Assembly (NCBI GenBank): GCA_002401295.1
Contig: NVSR01000142.1
Location: 1 to 10,452 of the forward strand
Source: SAR324 cluster bacterium
GTDB taxonomy: Bacteria; SAR324; XYD2-FULL-50-16
Reading direction: 5' to 3'
DNA length: 10,452 nucleotides
This document shows positions 6,263 to 10,452 of this stretch, in pieces. The notes under the pieces were generated by a model that was not told the DNA's origin, searched no databases, and was given only the letters and a program-made list of their open reading frames with translations. Positions within the stretch are counted from its first letter, which is position 1. Every line of letters starts with the position of its first letter. Both the position numbers and the translations under genes were made by a program.

Positions 6263-7765
6263 TTAACCCAGCAATCGTAACACACTCTGTGGACTTTGAT
6301 TGGACTGAGCCAACATCGCCGTTGCAGATTGTGTCATGATCTGTTTTTTCGTGAACTCAGCCATTTCCTGAGCCATGTCCACGTCTCGAATCACTGACTC
6401 CGAAGAAGTCAAGTTCTCTGAAGCAACTCGCAAGTTAGAAAGATTACTTTCCAGGGTATTCTTCTGGAAGGCACCCAACTCACCTCGCTTTGAGCTGATT
6501 TCATTGATAGCTGCATCAACCATTTGGATCGCGTCTTGAGCGCCTTGGAAGTTGGTGACATTAATATCACTCAAACTTTCAAAACCACTCTTATTCTCGA
6601 TACCACGAGCTAATACTTCAGCCTTTGAACTGCCGACGGAAATCCCGACAGTTTGGTCTTTATTGGCTCCCACTTGAAAATTGAGGGAGTTTTGAGACAC
6701 ATAGACTTGTCCTACCACTTCACCGGGAAGAGCGACTCCCTGATCATCCAGCTCGGGTTCGACACCGGCTGCCGTATTGGCAGCTTTGGTCGCAGCTAGA
6801 TCTCCAGTGAAGCGAATACTCAAGCCCTCAACAGTGCCAGCTCCAGTGATTCCTGTTAATACCTGCCCTTTTCCTAAGGCAGATTCGCCGTTTAAGGTTC
6901 CCTTGATGTCTTGTCCTTCCGTGGAAACATCAATCTGTCCGGCATCTTTAGACAGAACTCCCGCCGTGGTGCTGGAAACCTGGAATCCTTTACCTGAGCC
7001 GAATTCCTTATGCTCAACTCGGATTTTACCGTCTTCGGTCTTGGAAACGTCAACCTGCAAGCCATTTTTCTTGATCTCGGACTGCAAATTTTGCAGTGCC
7101 GTATCAATATTATCATCGCTTGTAGTCGTGTAGGTTGCCTTCTTTCCATTTTCAATGATCGTCAAAGTTTCCTTTTGTTTTACCGCATCATCCGTCAAAG
7201 CGACGGTTCCTGCGGCAAAACCTTTGGATGCTTCTTGAGTAATCCGAACTTTGAAGCCATTGGTACTGGAATCCCCTGTTGCCAATGAAGCTTCTACAAA
7301 TTCTAAACTCTGACCTGTCGTACTTCCGGAAGCACCATTGGAACCATCCAGTAACTTCTTGGTACCGAACTGCGCCTGGTTGGAGATCCGATCGATTGTC
7401 GCCAATGCGTTCGAGATTTCCTGCTGATCCGCTTCCAGCATCAACTCGTCATTCACACCCTCATTCGCAGCGTGGATAGCCAGTTGTCGTACATTCGTCA
7501 AGAGAGAGCTGACCTCACTCAAGTTTGCTTCCGTGGTTTGCACCATGGAAACTGCTAATTCCGAGTTATCAATCGCCTGATTCAACCCTGAAATTTGTGC
7601 TCTCATCTGTTCGGAAATCACTAGAGAGGCTGGTCCGTCAGCCGCTCCATTGATTTTTAGTCCGGAAGAAAGCTTTTCCAGGGTTTTCGATAGAGCCGCA
7701 TCATTGTTTTGCAAATTACGATGCGTATTTATCGAGCTGACATTCGTATTGATTCGTAAACCCAT
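6263..7765 (-). CDS. Flagellin (500 aa), promoter-distal member of the array
   Basis: Flagellin subunits are exported by the flagellar type III apparatus and polymerise into the filament. The N-terminal D0/D1 region (about 1-165) has MGLRINTNVSSINTHRNL, LSSGLKING at 32-40 and DGPASLVISEQM at 43-54. The C-terminal D1/D0 region (about 395-500) has GAFQKNTLESNL (431-442) and ends in SVLRLLG. The central region carries a Flagellin_IN-like block (LTIIENGKKATY, 201-212, through FGSGKGFQVSS, 255-265) and a GTLNGESALGKGQVLTG motif (289-305), both also found in the adjacent paralogue. Position 40 is Gly where the sister has Arg, and the Gly-Ala-Glu repeat of the sisters is missing. No cysteine is present. 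The start is fixed by a strong AAGGAGGT five bases upstream of ATG. It lies downstream of the second flagellin's terminator, so it probably has its own promoter. Confidence 0.97.
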   Translation of the reverse strand: MGLRINTNVSSINTHRNLQNNDAALSKTLEKLSSGLKINGAADGPASLVISEQMRAQISGLNQAIDNSELAVSMVQTTEANLSEVSSLLTNVRQLAIHAANEGVNDELMLEADQQEISNALATIDRISNQAQFGTKKLLDGSNGASGSTTGQSLEFVEASLATGDSSTNGFKVRITQEASKGFAAGTVALTDDAVKQKETLTIIENGKKATYTTTSDDNIDTALQNLQSEIKKNGLQVDVSKTEDGKIRVEHKEFGSGKGFQVSSTTAGVLSKDAGQIDVSTEGQDIKGTLNGESALGKGQVLTGITGAGTVEGLSIRFTGDLAATKAANTAAGVEPELDDQGVALPGEVVGQVYVSQNSLNFQVGANKDQTVGISVGSSKAEVLARGIENKSGFESLSDINVTNFQGAQDAIQMVDAAINEISSKRGELGAFQKNTLESNLSNLRVASENLTSSESVIRDVDMAQEMAEFTKKQIMTQSATAMLAQSNQSPQSVLRLLG

Positions 7766-7770
7766 GAGAT

Positions 7771-7782
7771 ACCTCCTTGTAT
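7771..7782 (-). promoter_or_regulatory. Shine-Dalgarno within a CsrA-like site, flagellin at 6263-7765
   Basis: On the minus strand this reads AUACAAGGAGGU, which matches 11 of 12 positions of the published CsrA consensus RUACARGGAUGU and contains the Shine-Dalgarno (7771-7778), five bases before the ATG. CsrA occlusion of a flagellin ribosome site, relieved by FliW, is established for Bacillus hag. Use of that circuit here is inference. Further GGA-containing purine boxes lie upstream (about 7818-7840, AGAGGAGGAACUAGAGGGAA). Confidence 0.55.
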
Positions 7783-7790
7783 TGGTTTAC

Positions 7791-7806
7791 TCCAAAATAA
7801 TTTGGA
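7791..7806. promoter_or_regulatory. Small hairpin in flagellin leader
   Basis: TCCAAA, an ATAA loop and TTTGGA form a perfect 6-bp stem in the untranslated leader of the 6263-7765 flagellin. It sits between the upstream purine-rich GGA boxes and the Shine-Dalgarno. It could set the spacing of regulator sites or stabilise the leader; no direct evidence exists. Confidence 0.35.
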
Positions 7807-7875
7807 TCTTTTTAGTGATTCCCTCTAGTTCCTCCTCTATACAGGTTAAAAGTTTAAGCTTGATGCTATGATTTT

Positions 7876-7906
7876 AAAAAACTACTCAGCCGTGCCTCCG
7901 ACTGAG
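7876..7906 (-). terminator. Intrinsic terminator of the 510-aa flagellin
   Basis: Read on the minus strand, CTCAGTCG, the loop GAGGCA and CGGCTGAG form an 8-bp stem with one G-U pair, followed by TAG and six T residues. It begins 13 bases after the flagellin TAA. This is a textbook Rho-independent terminator and implies that the next flagellin (6263-7765) is mainly transcribed from a separate promoter in 7783-7875. Confidence 0.88.
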
Positions 7907-7919
7907 CGGTTCATCCCCT

Positions 7920-9452
7920 TTACCCCAAGAGTTTTAAAACATTTCTTGGGGCCTGATTGGCCTGAGCCAACATAGCCGTAGCAGCCTGAGTTTTAATTTG
8001 ATTCTTCGTGAAACTAGCCATTTCAGAAGCCATGTCCGTATCACGAATGACGGATTCGGAAGAAGTCAAATTCTCACTAGCTACTCTCAAGTTGTTCAAG
8101 TTGCTTTCCAAGGTATTCTTTTGGAAAGCTCCCAAGTCACCTCGGGAGGAAGCGATTTGGTCGATAGCGCTATCAATCATCGTGATGGCATCTTGGGCTC
8201 CCCCAAAACTGGTCACATCAATGTCCTTCAAGCTCCCGAAGCCACTATCATTATTGACTCCCTTAGCGAGGTTGGTGGAGTCCGTAGATTCAATGGAAAT
8301 TCCCACTGTCTGTCCCTTATTAGCACCCACCTGGAAATTCAGGGAGTTCTGAGAGACGTAAACTCGTCCCACGGCTTGTCCTGAATCCTCTTCACCAGGA
8401 GTTCCGGCAGTTCCGGCAGCTCCTTCAGCTCCTTCAGCTCCTTCAGCTCCTTCACCTGCTGCCCCCAACTCATCACTAGATATGATCTCTCCAGTATAGC
8501 GGACAGAGAGGCCAGCCACTTGATCAGCTCCTGCCACAGCGCTTAACACCTGGCCTTCACCTGTGGCGGATTCTCCATTGAGCGTACCCTTAATATTCTG
8601 TCCTGCATCGGAGACTTCAATCTCACCAGCCTCTGTGGAGAGAACTCCGGCTGTGCTACTAGATACCTGGAATCCATTGCCGCTACCAAATTCCTTATGT
8701 TCAACACGAATTTTGCCATCATCCGTCTTCATCACATCCACATTCAACCCGTTCCGGTTGATCTCCGACCGCAGATTTTGCAAGGCTGTATCTACGTTGT
8801 CATCAGAGTTGGTGGTATAAGTCGCTTTCTTCCCATTTTCGATAACGGTCAGTGTTTCACCTGTGGCCACAATATCTTGTGACAAAGCTTGGGCACCTTC
8901 CACATTCGACTTGGTTGCAGTCTGGGTGATCTTTACTTCAAAGCCGTTTGTGGCGGAGTCTCCCGTTTTCAGACTTGCACCCACAAACTCTAGATTATCG
9001 CCTGTCGTGCTGCCTGTGGCTCCATTCGAGCCATCGAGCAAACTCTTGCTGCCGAACTGTGCCTGTGAGGAAATCCGATCGATCGTACTCAAAACATTTG
9101 CGATCTCTTTCTGATCAGCTTCCAGCATCTTTTCATCGTTCACGCCCTCATTCGAGGCATGGATGGCTAACTGCCGAGCGTTGACCAAGAGGCCACTCAC
9201 TTCGTTCAAGTTTGCTTCTGCGGTCTGAATCATGGAAACAGCGGTTTCCGAGTTATCAATCGCCTGATTCAAGCCGGCAACCTGGGATCGCATCTGTTCG
9301 GAAATCACCAGAGCAGCTGGTCCGTCCGAAGCACGGTTGATCTTTAACCCTGAAGACAGTCTTTCCAGACTTTTTGCCATATTGGCATCGTTGGCCTGCA
9401 AGTTCCGATGGGAATTAATGGCGACTGTGTTGTTATTAATTCGTAAGCCCAT
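7920..9452 (-). CDS. Flagellin (510 aa) with Gly-Ala-Glu repeat in central domain
   Basis: This flagellin aligns with the 500-aa neighbour without gaps through about residue 325 and again through the C-terminal 140 residues. Conserved D0/D1 blocks are MGLRINNNTVAINSHRNL, LSSGLKINRASDGPAALVISEQM (32-54), a C-terminal GAFQKNTLESNLNNLRVASENL and the ending NVLKLLG. The middle has the Flagellin_IN-like block (201-270) and GTLNGESATGEGQVL (289-303). It then diverges: residues 335-355 are seven Gly-X-Y triplets (GAE three times, GAA, GTA, GTP, GEE), absent from the 500-aa protein. That is the expected surface-exposed variable region of the filament. ATG 9452 is preceded by GGAGGT at a six-base spacing. 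A clear terminator follows, and the upstream 313-bp spacer should contain its promoter. There are no cysteines. Whether it is the major or a minor filament subunit cannot be told. Confidence 0.97.
   Translation of the reverse strand: MGLRINNNTVAINSHRNLQANDANMAKSLERLSSGLKINRASDGPAALVISEQMRSQVAGLNQAIDNSETAVSMIQTAEANLNEVSGLLVNARQLAIHASNEGVNDEKMLEADQKEIANVLSTIDRISSQAQFGSKSLLDGSNGATGSTTGDNLEFVGASLKTGDSATNGFEVKITQTATKSNVEGAQALSQDIVATGETLTVIENGKKATYTTNSDDNVDTALQNLRSEINRNGLNVDVMKTDDGKIRVEHKEFGSGNGFQVSSSTAGVLSTEAGEIEVSDAGQNIKGTLNGESATGEGQVLSAVAGADQVAGLSVRYTGEIISSDELGAAGEGAEGAEGAEGAAGTAGTPGEEDSGQAVGRVYVSQNSLNFQVGANKGQTVGISIESTDSTNLAKGVNNDSGFGSLKDIDVTSFGGAQDAITMIDSAIDQIASSRGDLGAFQKNTLESNLNNLRVASENLTSSESVIRDTDMASEMASFTKNQIKTQAATAMLAQANQAPRNVLKLLG
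8400..8453 (-). repeat. Two abutting 9-bp minisatellites inside flagellin gene
   Basis: On the plus strand GTTCCGGCA occurs twice (8401-8418), followed directly by four perfect AGCTCCTTC units (8418-8453, sharing one base). In the minus-strand reading frame these encode Glu-Gly-Ala repeats and then Ala-Gly-Thr repeats, making a collagen-like Gly-X-Y run. Because the unit is three codons, copy-number change by slippage would keep the gene in frame. Confidence 0.95.
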
Positions 9453-9458
9453 AATAAT

Positions 9459-9470
9459 ACCTCCGTGTAT
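9459..9470 (-). promoter_or_regulatory. Shine-Dalgarno within a CsrA-like site, flagellin at 7920-9452
   Basis: The minus strand reads AUACACGGAGGU here, 10 of 12 matches to the CsrA consensus RUACARGGAUGU, with GGAGGU (9464-9459) acting as Shine-Dalgarno six bases before the ATG. A second candidate, AAAAGGAUAUCA, lies at 9481-9492. This resembles the two-site leader arrangement known from Bacillus hag; the regulatory role here is inferred. Confidence 0.55.
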
Positions 9471-9586
9471 TTTATGATGTTGATATCCTTTTCAACTAAA
9501 GCATGAAATGATTTTTCTTTGCTCTCAACCTTTTTGTCTTACAACCTGGCGTCGAGAACCTCCAGTTCATCGAGTTAAAGGGATTC

Positions 9587-9604
9587 TTCCCAATGGATTG
9601 GGAA
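9587..9604. repeat. Perfect 7-bp palindrome with outer pairing
   Basis: TTCCCAA, a TGGA loop and TTGGGAA form a perfect stem. AAAGGG (9577-9582) and CCCTTT (9610-9615) can pair outside it across small internal loops. It lies in the flagellin spacer and could be a cruciform, an operator or part of 3'-end processing of the upstream flagellin; nothing in the sequence decides. Confidence 0.5.
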
Positions 9605-9702
9605 TTCCACCCTTTTCAATGACTTAGGGACGTGGGTTATGATCGTCCCAACCCCTTAACCTGACACAAGATGCCAGGAATTTTTACTGCACCCACTTAT
9701 CC

Positions 9703-9724
9703 TTCCCACCCTCCTGCATGGGAA
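9703..9724. repeat. Degenerate REP-like unit
   Basis: Bases 9705-9724 match the right arm of the REP pair (4074-4093) at 18 of 20 positions; the two changes fall in the inner stem (CCCACC and GCATGGG instead of CCCACGC and GCGTGGG). The outer TTCCCA/TGGGAA pairing survives. It is a third, decayed member of the same family, in the spacer 3' of the partial flagellin gene. Confidence 0.7.
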
Positions 9725-9765
9725 TCTATCTTGACGAAGAGGACTTTATTTTTTATTTTCCCGGT

Positions 9766-10452
9766 TTATCCCAAAAGCTTCAATACGTTCTTAGGAGCTT
9801 GATTTGCTTGAGCTAACATAGCAGTAGCAGATTGAGTCAAGATTTGATCTTTCGTGAACTCTGCCATGGCAGCAGCCATGTCAGTATCTCTCAATACAGA
9901 CTCAGCGTTCACTAAGTTCTCATTGGCTACTCTCAAGTTGTTCAAGTTACTTTCCAGAGTATTCTTTTGGAAAGCTCCTAAGTCACCTCGGGCAGAAGCA
10001 ACCTGATTGATGGCGTTGTCTACCATCATGATAGCATCCTGAGATCCCTGGAAATTAGTGACATCGATATCAGCCAAACTCTTGAAACCAGACTCATTTT
10101 CAATACCGCGAGCCAGGGTCTCCGGGCGAGTACTGTTCACTGAGATGCCCACTGTTTGCCCAACATTGGCCCCTACTTGAAACTTCATGGAGTTCTGGCT
10201 GACAAAAACTCGTCCAACTACCTCACCTGTTTTTGATTCCTCTGGAGAGATACCGCCACCAAGGCCTGCACCTTCAGCACCTTCAGCACCTTCAGCACCT
10301 TCACCTTCTTCAATTGGAGCCCCATCTGCTGGAATACCTCCATCTTCGACTCCAGGGAAGTCTCGAACTAATTCTCCCGTGTAGCGGATAGAAAGTCCTT
10401 CCGTATTCTCAGCTCCACCAATACCAGTTAGAACCTGGCCTTTTCCCGTTGC
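9766..10452 (-). CDS. Flagellin, 5'-truncated by window edge
   Basis: The frame is open from the TAA at 9766-9768 to the right edge (228 visible residues). The internal Met at 10188 is not the start: the same frame continues upstream with GKGQVLTGIGGAENTEGLSIRYTGEL, matching the central domains of the two complete neighbours. Three Glu-Gly-Ala repeats follow, then VGRVFVSQNS, and the conserved C-terminal D1/D0 region (GAFQKNTLESNLNNLRV, NVLKLLG). Differences from the sisters include NLVNAESVLRDTDMAAAM in the C-terminal helix. The missing N-terminal half should resemble the other two at about 280-290 residues. It is the most promoter-proximal gene of the visible array. Confidence 0.96.
   Translation of the reverse strand, partial: ATGKGQVLTGIGGAENTEGLSIRYTGELVRDFPGVEDGGIPADGAPIEEGEGAEGAEGAEGAGLGGGISPEESKTGEVVGRVFVSQNSMKFQVGANVGQTVGISVNSTRPETLARGIENESGFKSLADIDVTNFQGSQDAIMMVDNAINQVASARGDLGAFQKNTLESNLNNLRVANENLVNAESVLRDTDMAAAMAEFTKDQILTQSATAMLAQANQAPKNVLKLLG
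10270..10305 (-). repeat. 9-bp minisatellite inside third flagellin gene
   Basis: Three perfect ACCTTCAGC units (10270-10296) plus a fourth with one change encode Gly-Ala-Glu repeats at the same protein position as in the 510-aa flagellin. The unit uses GGT for glycine where the sister gene uses GGA, so the two arrays are homogeneous internally but differ from each other. Confidence 0.93.

Larger units (their letters stand above)
9453..9765. other. Flagellin-flagellin spacer rich in palindromes, no gene
   Basis: This 313-bp stretch contains no credible ORF. From right to left on the minus strand it holds the 3' flank of the partial flagellin, then a degenerate REP-like unit (9703-9724). Several inverted repeats follow (9660-9678, 9627-9649, 9577-9615), and then an A-rich leader leading to the Shine-Dalgarno of the 510-aa flagellin. 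A promoter must lie here, but I find no convincing sigma-28, sigma-54 or sigma-70 motif. Confidence 0.6.

Noticed and set aside
7783..7875. TAAACTTT on the minus strand as a sigma-28 -35 element for the 500-aa flagellin
   Set aside because: It matches the E. coli-type -35 at 7 of 8 positions, but no GCCGATAA-like element lies at the required distance.
9660..9678. CCTGACA/TGCCAGG hairpin followed by AATTTTT as a terminator
   Set aside because: The T-run follows on the plus strand, where no gene ends; the flagellins are read on the minus strand.
9766..10188. Short 140-aa flagellin starting at the internal Met
   Set aside because: The same frame continues without a stop to the window edge with sequence homologous to the central domains of the neighbours.

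Overview
The window looks like a chromosomal segment from a flagellated Gram-negative bacterium of moderate GC content. It encodes Sec-type signal peptides, a periplasmic thiol oxidoreductase, the MEP isoprenoid pathway enzyme IspE, the DNA-repair ATPase RadA and a cluster of flagellins with the N-terminal DGPA(A/S)LVISEQM signature. Together these suggest a deltaproteobacterium-like lineage (Desulfobacterota, SAR324 or Nitrospinota type), but placement from this sequence alone is weak. I found no phage, IS, CRISPR or RNA gene.

Layout: On the minus strand, radA (2837 or 2810 down to 1452) is followed after a 57-bp gap by a secreted TPR-repeat protein that starts at 1394 and runs off the left edge. 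A 154-bp divergent intergenic region separates radA from a plus-strand gene for an unrecognised protein with a lysine-rich head and an acidic body (2992-3975). Next come a perfect inverted pair of REP-like palindromes (4046-4093), a DsbA-family oxidoreductase with a SurA-like N-terminal domain (4139-5146), and ispE (5143-6006), which overlaps it by ATGA.

The 256-bp convergent region 6007-6262 holds twelve perfect copies of a 7-bp repeat and a hairpin. The right half (6263 to the window end) is a minus-strand array of three paralogous flagellins. Transcription enters from the right: a 5'-truncated gene (9766 to edge), a 510-aa flagellin (7920-9452) and a 500-aa flagellin (6263-7765). Each complete gene has a strong Shine-Dalgarno embedded in a sequence close to the CsrA consensus. 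A clear intrinsic terminator follows the middle gene. Two of the three flagellins carry short tandem Gly-Ala-Glu (collagen-like Gly-X-Y) repeats in the surface-exposed central region, encoded by 9-bp DNA repeats.

I do not see an obviously new multi-gene system. The less ordinary signals are the repeat elements (heptamer array, REP pair with a degenerate relative inside the flagellin cluster), the paralogue-specific EGA minisatellites, the CsrA-like leaders and the orphan charged protein.
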